From assembly GCA_902525575.1 (NCBI GenBank), contig CABZHU010000005.1, positions 1 to 55,871 of the forward strand: a stretch of DNA of 55,871 nt, read 5' to 3'. The notes beneath the pieces are model-generated. The model had not been told where the DNA came from and did no database searches. It saw only the letters and a program-made list of their open reading frames with translations. Numbering within the stretch: position 1 is the stretch's first letter; each line of letters starts with the position of its first letter. Source of the DNA: an uncultured Pelagibacteraceae bacterium (GTDB taxonomy: Bacteria; Pseudomonadota; Alphaproteobacteria; Pelagibacterales; AG-422-B15). Positions 20,781 to 34,449 of this stretch are shown here, one piece after another. The translations under genes were made by a program, and so were the position numbers.

Positions 20781-22103
20781 ATGAGAAAATTATTATTATA
20801 CTTAGTTCCTTTAATACTAATAACTAATATTTCATATGCGTTAATTGAAATTGATATAACCGAGGGTAATCGAGAGCCCCTTCCTCTTGCTATAAGTGAG
20901 TTCTTTCACGATAATAATCCTGAAATTATAGATAAGAAAATAACAGAAAATATTAGAACAGTAATTTCTGATGACCTTGAAAGAAGTGGATTGTTCTCAT
21001 CAATAGACGATAAGGCATTTATTCAAAATAATCGTGCCATGCATTTAAAACCAAGATTTGCGGATTGGAGATTAATAAAAGCTCAAGGGTTGCTTACAGG
21101 AGAACTTGCCATTGAAGAGGATAGGCTGAGAGTAGAATTTCGTTTATGGGATACATTTGCGGAAAAAGAAATAGAGGGATTAGTTCTTATTACAACAATT
21201 GATAATTGGAGAAGAATTAGTCATATGATCGCTGACAAAATATATGAGAGACTTACAGGTGAGGAAGGTTATTTTGATACAAGGATAGTTTATGTTGCCG
21301 AAGAGGGTCCAAAAAACAAAAGAATAAAAAAACTAGCAATCATGGACCAAGATGGAGCTAACCATAAGTTTTTAACGAGTGGAAAAGAATTAGTATTAAC
21401 CCCTAGATTTAATCCTGTAAGGCAAGAGATTACATATCTCTCCTATTTCAAAAATTTGCCCAGAGTGTACTTATTAAATATTCAAACAGGAATACAAGAA
21501 GTTGTTGGCGATTTCCCGGGTATGACTTTTGCACCTCGATTTTCTCCAGATGGAGGAAAAATTATTATGAGCTTAGCAAGAGAGGGCAACTCTGATTTAT
21601 ATGTGATGGATTTAACAACTCGCGTTGTTGAACGACTAACTGACAGTCCAGCAATTGATACATCCCCAAGTTATTCTCCTGATGGTAAGAGGATTACATT
21701 TAATTCAGATAGAGGCGGTTCTCAGCAAATTTATGTAATGGATAGTAACGGAAGAAATCAAAAAAGAATTTCAAAAGAAGGGGGGAACTACGCAACTCCT
21801 GTTTGGTCTCCAAGAGGTGATCTTATTGCTTTTACTAAGTATTATCAGGGCCAATATTTTATTGGAGTTATGAGAACGGATGGAAGCGGTGAAAGATTGC
21901 TTACTGAAAATTGGTATCAAGAAGCGCCATCATGGTCATCGAATGGAAGAGTATTAATATTTTATCGTGAAACAAAAGCAAATGATGCAGGGGACGGTCA
22001 CTCTTCATCTATATGGTCTATTGATTTGACTGGGTTTAATGAGAGAAAAATTATTACACCGGTTGACGCATCTGACCCATCTTGGTCAAAATTAATACAA
22101 TAA
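20781..22103 (+). CDS. tolB: Tol-Pal system protein TolB
   Basis: Signal peptide, WD40-like repeats ([28 protein letters not shown]). Confidence 0.95.
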   Translation: MRKLLLYLVPLILITNISYALIEIDITEGNREPLPLAISEFFHDNNPEIIDKKITENIRTVISDDLERSGLFSSIDDKAFIQNNRAMHLKPRFADWRLIKAQGLLTGELAIEEDRLRVEFRLWDTFAEKEIEGLVLITTIDNWRRISHMIADKIYERLTGEEGYFDTRIVYVAEEGPKNKRIKKLAIMDQDGANHKFLTSGKELVLTPRFNPVRQEITYLSYFKNLPRVYLLNIQTGIQEVVGDFPGMTFAPRFSPDGGKIIMSLAREGNSDLYVMDLTTRVVERLTDSPAIDTSPSYSPDGKRITFNSDRGGSQQIYVMDSNGRNQKRISKEGGNYATPVWSPRGDLIAFTKYYQGQYFIGVMRTDGSGERLLTENWYQEAPSWSSNGRVLIFYRETKANDAGDGHSSSIWSIDLTGFNERKIITPVDASDPSWSKLIQ

Positions 22104-22225
22104 GAGCAATTTAGCCTAGAAATTAGACATATTTTAAAGAATAAGTAATAACTTTATCCTAGACTTGTGCAATTTAAGTTAATAAAGTATTCACGGCTTT
22201 GAAAATATTACGGGAGTTTATTAAA

Positions 22226-22744
22226 ATGGTTTCAACATTTCAGAATTATTCCAGATACCTGGTAATTGTATTATTCGCAATGTTTTTGGTAGCTTGCGAA
22301 ACTGTGCCAAAAGAATCTGCAACTTCAACATCATCAACATCATCAACCGCTGCTGTTGAAATAAAAGACGGTGTGTATGTTGGATCAGATACTGTTGAAA
22401 TGTTAGCGATAGATGTTCCTGATAGAATATTTTTTGCATACGACAGCTATTCACTTACAAAAGCAGCTCAAAATACATTGGAAAAACAGGCTAAATGGTT
22501 AAAGGCTAATGGATCAGTTACAATAGCGATTGAAGGTCATGCTGATGAAAGAGGAACTAGGGAATATAACTTAGCACTAGGAGATCGTAGAGCTAACGCT
22601 GCTAAAGACTATTTGATGACTCAAGGCATTAGTTTTAGCAGGATTACTACTATCAGTTTTGGTAAAGAAAGACCTGTGAACAGCGGCTCAAACAAAAAAG
22701 CGTGGGCACAAAATAGAAGATCAGTAACTGTAAGAACAAATTAA
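22226..22744 (+). CDS. pal: peptidoglycan-associated lipoprotein
   Basis: Lipobox FLVAC, OmpA_C domain (IEGHADERGTREYNLALGDRRANAAKDYL); start moved to ATG 22226 with upstream GGGAG. Confidence 0.94.
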   Translation: MVSTFQNYSRYLVIVLFAMFLVACETVPKESATSTSSTSSTAAVEIKDGVYVGSDTVEMLAIDVPDRIFFAYDSYSLTKAAQNTLEKQAKWLKANGSVTIAIEGHADERGTREYNLALGDRRANAAKDYLMTQGISFSRITTISFGKERPVNSGSNKKAWAQNRRSVTVRTN

Positions 22745-22816
22745 ATAGATATTTATTTTTTACGCCTTTATTTAGACAAAAGATAAGTCTAGGCTTATAA
22801 AAAGATATCTATTTTT

Positions 22817-23854
22817 ATGATCAAAAGGATTTGTCTATATTTTTGTTTTACGTTGATTGCTCTTGTATCATTTAATCCAGTGCTTTATGCGGAAGAAATT
22901 CCATTAGATAAACTTCTTCAAAAGTTGGAAACAATTGAAAGTAGGATAAAGGTTCTTGAGAAAGCAACTTTTAACAATACAACTTCTGGCCAAGCAAACA
23001 ATTTGAGCCTTGATGATTATCAATCAATTATTACAAAACAATCTATTCAAATAGCAGAACTTCAAAATGAAATTCAATCTCTAACAGCTCAAATTGAAGA
23101 AATGATTTTTACGATGCAATCTACTGTAAATAATTTTAATACATTCAAAGAAGATGCAGAGTTTAGATTTACTGATTTAAATACTAAAACCGAGAATATA
23201 GAAAATGTTCAAATTAATGCCGAACCTAAGACTTTAAGTGTAATGCAAAGCGAAATGTTTATAGACAATGAAGATGAATTAGATTTAGAGCCAAAATCAC
23301 TTGGAACTATAAATATGTCAAGCTTACCTCAAGAAGAAAATTCACCCTTTGAAGTGAAAATTAATAATGAGGGTGAGGAGCAACAAATTATAAATACAAT
23401 ATCGCAAGATAATATTGTGTCCCTCGGGGAGCAACAAACACTTTTATCAACACTGCCGGAGGGAGATGAAAAAAGTCAGTATGAATATGCTATTAATCTA
23501 CTAAAGCAAGGTGACTATGAAACAGCAGAAAAAGCGTTCACAGAATTTATTACCATTGGGGATGATAAGAATTATTTAAGTAATTCACATTTTTGGCTAG
23601 CTGAGACTTATTATGTTAGAGAAAACTTCAAAGATGCTGCTAAAAATTATTTGATTCTCTATCAAACTTTTCCAAATGCAAACAAGGCACCTGATGCTCT
23701 ATTGAAGCTCGGAATTTCATTAGTGAACATGCAACAGAAAGAACAGGGATGTATAACATTTATGCAACTGCAAGATTCATACCCTGAAGCTAATTCCTCA
23801 ATCATTGATAGAAGTAACCTAGAATTAAAAAGAAATGGCTGTGAAATTAGTTAA
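22817..23854 (+). CDS. cpoB: Tol-Pal accessory protein CpoB/YbgF
   Basis: Signal peptide, coiled coil, C-terminal TPR (YEYAINLLKQGDYETAEKAFTEF). Confidence 0.88.
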   Translation: MIKRICLYFCFTLIALVSFNPVLYAEEIPLDKLLQKLETIESRIKVLEKATFNNTTSGQANNLSLDDYQSIITKQSIQIAELQNEIQSLTAQIEEMIFTMQSTVNNFNTFKEDAEFRFTDLNTKTENIENVQINAEPKTLSVMQSEMFIDNEDELDLEPKSLGTINMSSLPQEENSPFEVKINNEGEEQQIINTISQDNIVSLGEQQTLLSTLPEGDEKSQYEYAINLLKQGDYETAEKAFTEFITIGDDKNYLSNSHFWLAETYYVRENFKDAAKNYLILYQTFPNANKAPDALLKLGISLVNMQQKEQGCITFMQLQDSYPEANSSIIDRSNLELKRNGCEIS

Positions 23855-24926
23855 GCCAATCAATTACAAAAATATAGAGAAGATCACTGATGCAGATTTT
23901 GAAAAACAACTCAAACTTCTTGGCGTAAATTCAAAATTTATCATCGCTCTTTCTGGTGGGCCGGATAGTTTAGCGCTGTTATACCTAGCTAAAAATTTTG
24001 CTAAGAAAAATAATTTAAAATTCACAGCTGTTTCAATCGATCATAACTTACGTGAGGACTCATCTAAAGAAATTGAATGGATAAAGAAGCTCATGAAAAA
24101 AGAGAAAGTAAGCTTTGTAACAAAAAAAGTTAAAAAAAAAATAAGCAGTTCTAATACACTTTCAAAAGCTAGAAAACATCGATATGAATTATTAACAGAC
24201 GTTTGTAAAAAAAATAAATTTAAATATTTATTAACTGCTCATCATCTAGATGACGAAATTGAAACATTTTTGATGAGGTTAATTAGAGGCAGTGGTATAA
24301 AAGGTTTATCATCTTTAAAGCCTGTTTCTAAACATAAAGGAGGTGAGATTAATATTATTAGACCTTTATTGAAATATTCAAAGAAATGTCTGATTAAGTA
24401 TCTAGCAAGAATAAAGCAATCTTATCTTTATGATAACACTAATCAAAATATGAAGTATGACAGATCTCGTATCAGAGGTATTGCTGAAAACTTAATTAAT
24501 GAAGGGTTAGACAAGAAAAGAATTTTAGAAGTTATACAAAATTTAAAAAAAGCAGACGAAGCAATCATTGTATCAGTTAATAATTATTTAAAGAAAAGTG
24601 TATCACTTGGAGAAAGTAGCACTATAAAGGTAAAGACTAAAATATTCAAAAAGGCACCAGTTGAGATACAATACCGCATCATCAATAAATTATGTCGCCT
24701 TGTGGGCAACAAAGACAAAGTACCCAGATCGAAGTCACTGCAAAGCCTTATCGATAAAATCAATACTGGGGATTTTAGAAGTCACACTTTAAATGGGTGC
24801 ATATTTGTTGCTAAAAACGATGAAATTTTAATATCAAAAGAGAAAAGAAGAAGCCGATTTTTAGGCCAAAATTTTAGAGTTATTCTTGAAAAAAGGGATT
24901 GGCCAAAATTAATAGAGCATTATTAG
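23835..24926 (+). CDS. tilS: tRNA(Ile)-lysidine synthase
   Basis: ALSGGPDSLALLYLA; DHNLREDSSKE; LTAHHLDDEIETFLMRLIRGSGIKGLS. Confidence 0.94.
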   Translation: MAVKLVKPINYKNIEKITDADFEKQLKLLGVNSKFIIALSGGPDSLALLYLAKNFAKKNNLKFTAVSIDHNLREDSSKEIEWIKKLMKKEKVSFVTKKVKKKISSSNTLSKARKHRYELLTDVCKKNKFKYLLTAHHLDDEIETFLMRLIRGSGIKGLSSLKPVSKHKGGEINIIRPLLKYSKKCLIKYLARIKQSYLYDNTNQNMKYDRSRIRGIAENLINEGLDKKRILEVIQNLKKADEAIIVSVNNYLKKSVSLGESSTIKVKTKIFKKAPVEIQYRIINKLCRLVGNKDKVPRSKSLQSLIDKINTGDFRSHTLNGCIFVAKNDEILISKEKRRSRFLGQNFRVILEKRDWPKLIEHY

Positions 24927-25023
24927 TGTTAAACGATTGAAATATATTATTAAAATTTATACCTTTCTTTTCTTGCATGACGCAAAATAGTAATTATTTA
25001 ATATCTATAGCAAATTTAAAAAA

Positions 25024-26934
25024 ATGAATTTCAGAAATATTACATTGTGGGTATTTATAGCCCTTATCGTCTTTGGTTTATTTAATCTCTTTAGCAACAC
25101 CAGCGGTGAAAGAAATATATTAGACCTTACATATTCTCAATTTCTTGATGAAGTTGAGGCTGGATCAGTTAAAGATGTGGTCATAAGAGGAAGTAATATT
25201 AATGGTGAATTTGATGACGGTCGGTCATTCAAGACTTATGCCGCAAATGACCCTACGCTTGTGGATAGGTTAAATGATAGAGGCGTAAATATTTCTGCTG
25301 CCCCTCTTGACGATGGCTACCCTTCACTGCTGGGAGTACTTATTTCATGGTTTCCTATGCTATTGCTTATAGGCGTATGGATTTTCTTTATGAGACAAAT
25401 GCAAGGTGGTAGAGGTGGAGCAATGGGTTTTGGTAGATCTAAAGCAAAACTTTTAACTGAGAATAAAAATAAAGTAACTTTTAATGATGTAGCTGGTATT
25501 GACGAAGCAAAGGAAGAGCTCGTTGAGATTGTAGACTTCCTTAAAGACCCAAGAAAATTTCAAAAGCTTGGCGGAAGAATTCCAAAAGGTGCATTACTAA
25601 TCGGACCTCCAGGAACAGGAAAAACACTCTTAGCAAGAGCCGTTGCAGGCGAAGCTGGAGTCCCATTTTTTACAATTTCAGGCTCAGACTTTGTAGAAAT
25701 GTTTGTTGGCGTGGGCGCTTCAAGAGTTCGGGATATGTTTGAGCAAGGAAGAAGAAATTCTCCGTGCATAATATTTATTGATGAGATTGATGCCGTAGGA
25801 AGAAGTCGTGGAGCAGGTCTTGGTGGCGGTAATGATGAGAGAGAGCAAACGTTGAATCAAATTCTCGTTGAAATGGATGGCTTTGATACTCAAGAAGGCA
25901 TTATATTGGTTGCTGCAACAAACAGACCAGATGTATTAGACCCGGCTTTATTAAGACCTGGCAGGTTTGATAGACAAGTGGTAGTTCCAAATCCAGACAT
26001 TATGGGCAGAGAAGCAATTCTAAAAGTTCATATTAAAAAAATATCAGTTGCTCCTGATGTAGATATTAGAACAATTGCAAGAGGAACCCCTGGTTTTTCA
26101 GGAGCTGATTTAGCTAATATTGTTAACGAGTCTGCGTTACTTGCTGCAAGAAAAAATAAAAAAATTGTGACGATGGTAGATTTCGAAGAAGCTAAAGACA
26201 AAGTCATGATGGGATCAGAGAGAAGGTCTCTTGTTATGAGTCAAGAAGAAAAAGAATTAACAGCTTATCATGAAGGTGGTCACGCTATCGTTGCTTTAAA
26301 CCAATCAGCATCAGATCCAATTCATAAGGCTACAATTATACCACGTGGTAGAGCCTTAGGAATGGTTATGAGGCTACCTGAGCGAGATCAGTTATCAATG
26401 GCTAGAGAAAAGATGCTTGCTGATATCACTGTGGCTATGGGAGGAAGAGTAGCAGAAGAAATAATTTTTGGTGATAACAAGGTAACATCAGGTGCATCTT
26501 CTGATATTGAAATGGCAACTAAGATGGCAAGAAATATGGTTACAAAATATGGTATGAGTGAAAAACTAGGTCCACTTCAGTACAGTGAAAACGAGGAAGA
26601 AGTCTTCTTAGGTAGATCAGTTCAAAAACATCAGAATGTCTCAGAAGATACAGCGAGATTGATTGATTCTGAGATAAGAATAATTGTTGATACATGTTAT
26701 GATCTTGCACGGAAGATCCTTACTGATAAAATTAACGATCTTCATGCTCTTGCAAAAGGCTTAATTGAATATGAAACTTTGAATGGAGATGAAATTTTGT
26801 CGTTACTTAAGGATGGAAAAATTGACAGACCAAACCCAGAAGAGGAAATTAGCAATGCTGGTCCATCCGTACCTAAAAGTGGGAAACCTTCAACAGCTGT
26901 TCCTGGTTTCAAGCCTAAACCACAGACTAGTTAA
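25024..26934 (+). CDS. ftsH: ATP-dependent zinc metalloprotease FtsH
   Basis: [33 protein letters not shown]; 636 aa. Confidence 0.97.
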   Translation: MNFRNITLWVFIALIVFGLFNLFSNTSGERNILDLTYSQFLDEVEAGSVKDVVIRGSNINGEFDDGRSFKTYAANDPTLVDRLNDRGVNISAAPLDDGYPSLLGVLISWFPMLLLIGVWIFFMRQMQGGRGGAMGFGRSKAKLLTENKNKVTFNDVAGIDEAKEELVEIVDFLKDPRKFQKLGGRIPKGALLIGPPGTGKTLLARAVAGEAGVPFFTISGSDFVEMFVGVGASRVRDMFEQGRRNSPCIIFIDEIDAVGRSRGAGLGGGNDEREQTLNQILVEMDGFDTQEGIILVAATNRPDVLDPALLRPGRFDRQVVVPNPDIMGREAILKVHIKKISVAPDVDIRTIARGTPGFSGADLANIVNESALLAARKNKKIVTMVDFEEAKDKVMMGSERRSLVMSQEEKELTAYHEGGHAIVALNQSASDPIHKATIIPRGRALGMVMRLPERDQLSMAREKMLADITVAMGGRVAEEIIFGDNKVTSGASSDIEMATKMARNMVTKYGMSEKLGPLQYSENEEEVFLGRSVQKHQNVSEDTARLIDSEIRIIVDTCYDLARKILTDKINDLHALAKGLIEYETLNGDEILSLLKDGKIDRPNPEEEISNAGPSVPKSGKPSTAVPGFKPKPQTS

Positions 26935-26946
26935 ACTGAATTAAAT

Positions 26947-28002
26947 ATGACCGCTGCGCGTAAACTTGTTAAGTATTACGTTAGACCCATATTAAATAAT
27001 AATAAAAATAAGGACTCTCTAAAACTTGGCTCTTCCAAACTATATTTTGATAGAATTGAAATAATTAAAAGAAATGGTAAAAATATTTCATCAAAATATC
27101 TCCATTTAAAAGAGGTCAATGGATTATCAAGAGACATTAGTAAAATTGTCAATGTTCAAATAAAAAAAATTACAAAAACCAGAAAGAAAATTAAAAATTT
27201 AAATTTTAATAAACCTATAATAATGGGAATATTAAACGTCACCCCAGATAGCTTTTCTGATGGAGGAGAATTTTTATCAGTTAATGAGGCATTAGCACAA
27301 TACAAAAAGTTAAAGAAAGAGGGCGCTGCTATAGTTGATGTTGGAGGAGAGTCTACACGGCCTGGGTCAAAGACAGTTCCAGCTAAAAAAGAACTTAAAA
27401 GAATAATGCCAGTTATTGGTCAAATTAAAAGTAATTCAAAAAATTCTTACGTTTCAGTTGATACAAGGAAATCTACAGTAATGAAAGCTTTACTGAAATA
27501 TAATATTGATTTTATCAATGATGTCTCGGGATTAAGGAATGACAGTAAAACTATTAGTTTTTTAAAAAATGCTAAAATTCCTTTCATTATTATGCATTCA
27601 ATTTCTAATCCTGCAAAAATGCAAAAATCAATTAAATATAACGATGTTTTACTTGATGTTTATGATTTTTTAGAAAAGCAAATAAAAAAATGTAAATCAA
27701 AAGGTATATCTGAAAACAAAATTATTATCGATCCAGGCATTGGTTTCGGTAAGACTCTGAAACAAAATTTGACACTTATAAAAAAGATTAGTTTACTTCA
27801 CTCGCTTGGTCTGCCAGTGATGTTAGGCAGTTCTCGAAAAAGTTTTATTGGAAAGATACAAAAAAATGAATTATACGATGATCGTAAAGGGGGATCGATA
27901 GCTTCAGTTTTATACGGTCTGACTCAAGGTATTCAAATATTCAGAGTGCATGACGTATATGAGACAAATCAAGCAATAAAAGTCTATTCGAAATTAATAT
28001 GA
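26947..28002 (+). CDS. folP: dihydropteroate synthase
   Basis: PIIMGILNVTPDSFSDGG; VDVGGESTRPGS; IIDPGIGFGKT. Confidence 0.95.
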   Translation: MTAARKLVKYYVRPILNNNKNKDSLKLGSSKLYFDRIEIIKRNGKNISSKYLHLKEVNGLSRDISKIVNVQIKKITKTRKKIKNLNFNKPIIMGILNVTPDSFSDGGEFLSVNEALAQYKKLKKEGAAIVDVGGESTRPGSKTVPAKKELKRIMPVIGQIKSNSKNSYVSVDTRKSTVMKALLKYNIDFINDVSGLRNDSKTISFLKNAKIPFIIMHSISNPAKMQKSIKYNDVLLDVYDFLEKQIKKCKSKGISENKIIIDPGIGFGKTLKQNLTLIKKISLLHSLGLPVMLGSSRKSFIGKIQKNELYDDRKGGSIASVLYGLTQGIQIFRVHDVYETNQAIKVYSKLI

Positions 28003-29333
28003 AAAAAAAATATTTTGGAACAGATGGAATTCGAGCAAGCTCAAACAGTGATAAATTAAATGGACCTACCCTAATTAATCTAGGGATGGCACTTGGAAAA
28101 TATTTTACCAAAGGAGATCACAGACATAAGGTTGTTATTGGAAAAGATACTAGGCTTTCTGGTTACATGATCGAGCAAGCTTTAACATCTGGCTTACTTT
28201 CAATGGGCATGGATGTTTTTTTATTTGGTCCGATCCCTACTCCTGCAGTCTCAATGTTAACAAGATCAATGCGAGCTGATCTTGGAATTATGATTACAGC
28301 GTCTCATAATCAATATCAGGATAATGGTTTAAAGATATTTGATAGACTTGGCAACAAGCTCTCTGATGAGACAGAACTAGAGATAGAAAATCTAATGGAC
28401 AGTAAACTTGAAGAAACCCTAGCCAAGCCTGAAAACATAGGAAGAGCTAAAAGATTAGAAGATGCAAATGGGAGGTACATAGAATATTTGAAAAATACAT
28501 TTCCAAAGACCCAACGCCTTGATGGATTAAAAATAGTTGTTGATTGCGCTAATGGTGCTTCATATATTTCAGCTCCTCTTATCTTATGGGAGTTAGGAGC
28601 AGAGGTAATTCAAATTGGAACTCAGCCAAATGGAATAAATATCAATGATAATTGTGGCTCAACTAATACGGATTTATTAGCAAAAACTGTAATAGAGGAA
28701 AATGCTGACATAGGTATTGCATTGGATGGAGACGGAGACCGGTTAGCAATAGTCGATGAAAAAGGAAATGTCATTAATGGCGATCAAATCCTTGCATTGT
28801 TAGCATTACATATGAGCAAAAAAAACTTACTCCAAAAAAATAAAGTTGTTGGGACTTCCATGGCCAATATAGGGTTAGAAATCCTACTCAATGAGAATAA
28901 TATTGAGTTAATTAGAGCAAATGTTGGCGATAGATATGTCAAAGAAAAAATGATTCATGAAAATCTAAATTTAGGTGGAGAGCAATCAGGTCATATTATC
29001 ATGAGGGATTATACATCCTCTGGTGATGGTATCATTGTTGCCTTACAAGCACTTGCAATTATTATGCAAAGTAAAAAACAGGCTAGTGAAATTTTTAATT
29101 TATTTACTCCGCATCCTCAAAACCTTATTAATTTTGAAGTTAAAACTAAGAATATTCTGGAAAATGATGAAACTAAGAATTTTATTAAAAAGTGTGAGGA
29201 AGAAGTTGCGGGTGAAGGTAGAATCGTTGTTAGAATGTCTGGTACTGAACCACTTTTGAGAGTTATGATAGAGTGTAAAAGTCAGAACAAAATTGATGAA
29301 TTAACTAAAAACGTTACTAAATATTTTTCTTAA
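27999..29333 (+). CDS. glmM: phosphoglucosamine mutase
   Basis: KYFGTDGIRASSN; ITASHNQYQDNGLKIF; ALDGDGDRLAIVDE. Confidence 0.96.
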   Translation: MKKKYFGTDGIRASSNSDKLNGPTLINLGMALGKYFTKGDHRHKVVIGKDTRLSGYMIEQALTSGLLSMGMDVFLFGPIPTPAVSMLTRSMRADLGIMITASHNQYQDNGLKIFDRLGNKLSDETELEIENLMDSKLEETLAKPENIGRAKRLEDANGRYIEYLKNTFPKTQRLDGLKIVVDCANGASYISAPLILWELGAEVIQIGTQPNGININDNCGSTNTDLLAKTVIEENADIGIALDGDGDRLAIVDEKGNVINGDQILALLALHMSKKNLLQKNKVVGTSMANIGLEILLNENNIELIRANVGDRYVKEKMIHENLNLGGEQSGHIIMRDYTSSGDGIIVALQALAIIMQSKKQASEIFNLFTPHPQNLINFEVKTKNILENDETKNFIKKCEEEVAGEGRIVVRMSGTEPLLRVMIECKSQNKIDELTKNVTKYFS

Positions 29334-29345
29334 TATCTAGGATAA

Positions 29346-31519
<2,174 letters not shown>

Positions 31520-31556
31520 ATATTAAATATGGTAGTTATATGATTATTTTCAATGC

Positions 31557-32528
31557 TCAGCTTTTAATTGAATTTATTAAATTGCTCAAGTAATCTGGGA
31601 TAACAGACTGAAAAAGTTGAATATTTTCTTTTTGTGGATGAATGAAGCCTAGACTCTTTGCATGCAGAGCTTGCCCCGGCAGATCATTAATCGCAGAAAT
31701 TGCATTATCTGATAATTGTTTCAGTTTACTTTGAGGTGATCTTCCATAGGTCTTATCCCCTATGAGAGGATGTCCCTTATCAGTCATATGAACTCTAATT
31801 TGATGAGTTCTGCCAGTATGAAGCTTACATTCAATTACACTTGCAATTGCATACCCTTTACTGGTTTTTAAATTTTCAATAGTTTTATAATTAGTTATTG
31901 CCTCTTTACCCTTTATCTTAGAGCTCATCATTTTTGTTCTATTTTTATTACTTCTTGAAATTAAGGACGATATTTTTCCACTTGCCGGTTTTATTGATCC
32001 CCAGCAAACAGCCAGGTATTCTCTTCTAATGGAATGATCGGCAAATTGAAGTGAAAGGTGTTGGTGACTGAAGTCATTTTTTGCCACTACAACGAGTCCA
32101 CTTGTATCTTTATCTATTCGGTGAACTATCCCAGGTCTTCGAGAGTCTCCTACAAATTTTAAACTATTGCCACAATGATTAATTAAAGCATTTACAATGG
32201 TGCCTGATTTATTGCCAGCACCTGGGTGCATTACAATTCCAGCAGGTTTATCAATTACAATTAAATCTTCATCTTCATAAACAACATTAAGATAAATATT
32301 TTCACTTTTTAAAGAAGTCTCATTTTTAATTTCTTCTGTAACTTTAATTTTATCCTTAAAAGAAATTTTATAGTCTGGATCTTGCCTTTTACCATTCACA
32401 AGTACCATTTTATTATTTATTAAAAGCTTAATTTTTGATCGACTCAGATGAGAGAGTTCTAATGAAATATATTTATCAAGTCTTAGTCCGCTATGCTTGA
32501 TATCATTGACTTTATATTCATAGATCAT
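31557..32528 (-). CDS. rluD: RluA-family pseudouridine synthase (RluD-like)
   Basis: S4 domain + HRIDKDTSGLVVVAK; HTGRTHQIRVHM. Confidence 0.92.
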   Translation of the reverse strand: MIYEYKVNDIKHSGLRLDKYISLELSHLSRSKIKLLINNKMVLVNGKRQDPDYKISFKDKIKVTEEIKNETSLKSENIYLNVVYEDEDLIVIDKPAGIVMHPGAGNKSGTIVNALINHCGNSLKFVGDSRRPGIVHRIDKDTSGLVVVAKNDFSHQHLSLQFADHSIRREYLAVCWGSIKPASGKISSLISRSNKNRTKMMSSKIKGKEAITNYKTIENLKTSKGYAIASVIECKLHTGRTHQIRVHMTDKGHPLIGDKTYGRSPQSKLKQLSDNAISAINDLPGQALHAKSLGFIHPQKENIQLFQSVIPDYLSNLINSIKS

Positions 32529-32542
32529 TAATAGTATTTTAA

Positions 32543-32815
32543 ATGAACCAGAGAATTTTACTATTCATAGTTATTTTTTTAGGATTTTTAATTATTGTTG
32601 GTACTACCGTTGTAATCGCAACAGTTATAGAAAGATCCAAAAATGTTGATTTTTTTGAAACCACCAATGATACTGAATTTCATAGTACATGTGGAACAGC
32701 AGGCATCGAAGAAGTTATTAAACTTGAAGATCAAAAAATATTGCTCAAATGTTTTGATGGCCCAGTATATATTTACGACTCTAAGAAAAACCAGATTATT
32801 ATTGAAATTAATTAA
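32543..32815 (+). CDS. small membrane-anchored protein next to rluD (DUF6476-like)
   Basis: 90 aa, one TM; divergent from rluD with a 14-nt spacer. Confidence 0.5.
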   Translation: MNQRILLFIVIFLGFLIIVGTTVVIATVIERSKNVDFFETTNDTEFHSTCGTAGIEEVIKLEDQKILLKCFDGPVYIYDSKKNQIIIEIN

Positions 32816-34404
32816 TTATTTACAATTAAATCAGAGGCTTTTTCAGCAATCATTACTGTTGATGCGTTTAAATTACCAGTAATGATATTAGGCATAATTG
32901 ATGCATCTATGACTCTTAAACCATCTATTCCAAATACTTTGAGTTCCTCGTCTACCACTGATAGATCATCTATACCCATTTTACACGTACATGATGGATG
33001 GTATGCAGTATCTCCTTTATCTCTTATAAAATTATTCAGATCTTCATCATTGTTTATATCGCTTCCTGGTGAGATTTCTTCTTCTCTATATTCATCGAAT
33101 TCTTTCTGATTAAATATTTCCCTTGCAATTTTTATTCCTTCTCGCATTTCTCTAAGATCATGTTCGGTTTGCATGTAATTGAATTGGATTGAAGGCGCAT
33201 CGTTTGGATTAGCTGATTTTAATTTTACTGATCCTCTGCTAGTAGGTCGCATCGGTCCAACATGTGCTTGAAAAGCATGGCAGGTAGAACCCTTTCTACC
33301 ATGATCTAAAACTAAAGATGGAAAAAAATGGAATTGCATATTTGGATAATCAGACATTTCATTACTCCTCACAAATCCACCTGTTTCTAGATTAGAGTGT
33401 GCAGCAACACCTGTCTTAAACAAAAACCATTCAGCACCTATCAATGCCATTTTTAATGGGTTCTGAGCACTGTGCAGCGTTACAGGCTTTTTGCATTTAT
33501 ATTGAACATAGGTTTCAAGATGGTCTTGCAAGTTTTTCCCAACTCCCTCCAAACACTCTACTGGCTCAATGCTATATTTTGATAATTCATTTTCTGGACC
33601 AATTCCAGAAAGCATAAGTATTTGTGGTGAATTTATAGCCCCAGCAGAAAGAAGGACCTCTTTGCTTGAAAAATACTTTTTATTTTCTCCATTTGCTTTA
33701 CATTCAACCCCAACAGCTTTTTTATTCTCAAATAGTATCTTATTTACGGTTACGTTTGTTAATATCTCCAAGTTAGATCTGTGCTTTATTGGGTGAAGAT
33801 ACGTAACGCTTGTACTTTGCCTCTTTCCATTAAAAATAGTTGTATCCATTAATCCAAAACCTTCTTGTCTTTCACCATTCATATCATTATTGATTTGATA
33901 TCCAGCTTGTTGAGCGGCATTTAAATAAACTTGACTAAGAATATTACCATTGGGCGATCTTGACAGTTTTAATGGTCCCGACTTACCCCGAAAATTTGAG
34001 TCTAAACCCTCAACTGATTCAGATTTTTTAAAATAGGGTAGAACTTTATCGTAAGTCCAATCTGTCAAGCCCAACTGTCCCCAGTTATCAAAATCTTTTG
34101 CATTGCCTCTTACATGAACCATGCCATTGTGTGAGGAACTTCCTCCTAACATCTTGCCCCTGGGGCAGAACATAGTCCTATTATGCATAAATGGCTCTGG
34201 CTCAGTTTCATAAAGGTAATTATATTTTGGATCGTGCATTGTATAAAGTAGTGCTGCAGGCATCGCAGTCTTCCAAGTCTTGTCTGAAGGTCCAGATTCT
34301 ATAAGCAAGACATTAATAGCTTTATTTGATGAAAGGCGATTGGCTAGTACACAACCAGCGCTACCAGCTCCAATTATAATGTAATCAAAGTTATTTAATC
34401 TCAT
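32812..34404 (-). CDS. GMC-family oxidoreductase, choline-dehydrogenase (BetA)-like
   Basis: FDYIIIGAGSAGCVLANRLS; YNYLYETEPEPFMHNRTMFCPRGKMLGGSSSHNGMVHVRGNAKDFDNWG. Confidence 0.85.
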   Translation of the reverse strand: MRLNNFDYIIIGAGSAGCVLANRLSSNKAINVLLIESGPSDKTWKTAMPAALLYTMHDPKYNYLYETEPEPFMHNRTMFCPRGKMLGGSSSHNGMVHVRGNAKDFDNWGQLGLTDWTYDKVLPYFKKSESVEGLDSNFRGKSGPLKLSRSPNGNILSQVYLNAAQQAGYQINNDMNGERQEGFGLMDTTIFNGKRQSTSVTYLHPIKHRSNLEILTNVTVNKILFENKKAVGVECKANGENKKYFSSKEVLLSAGAINSPQILMLSGIGPENELSKYSIEPVECLEGVGKNLQDHLETYVQYKCKKPVTLHSAQNPLKMALIGAEWFLFKTGVAAHSNLETGGFVRSNEMSDYPNMQFHFFPSLVLDHGRKGSTCHAFQAHVGPMRPTSRGSVKLKSANPNDAPSIQFNYMQTEHDLREMREGIKIAREIFNQKEFDEYREEEISPGSDINNDEDLNNFIRDKGDTAYHPSCTCKMGIDDLSVVDEELKVFGIDGLRVIDASIMPNIITGNLNASTVMIAEKASDLIVNN

Positions 34405-34449
34405 GAAATGATTTTATCAAACATTATATTTATAGTACAACATTAGATA

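Noticed and set aside
26947-27230. ~95-aa N-terminal extension of FolP as a novel fused domain
   Set aside because: N-terminal extensions beginning YYxRP are common in alphaproteobacterial DHPS as far as I recall; not strong enough as novel
29023-29259. Overlapping same-strand ORF within glmM
   Set aside because: Out-of-frame, L/K-rich low-complexity translation inside a confidently assigned glmM
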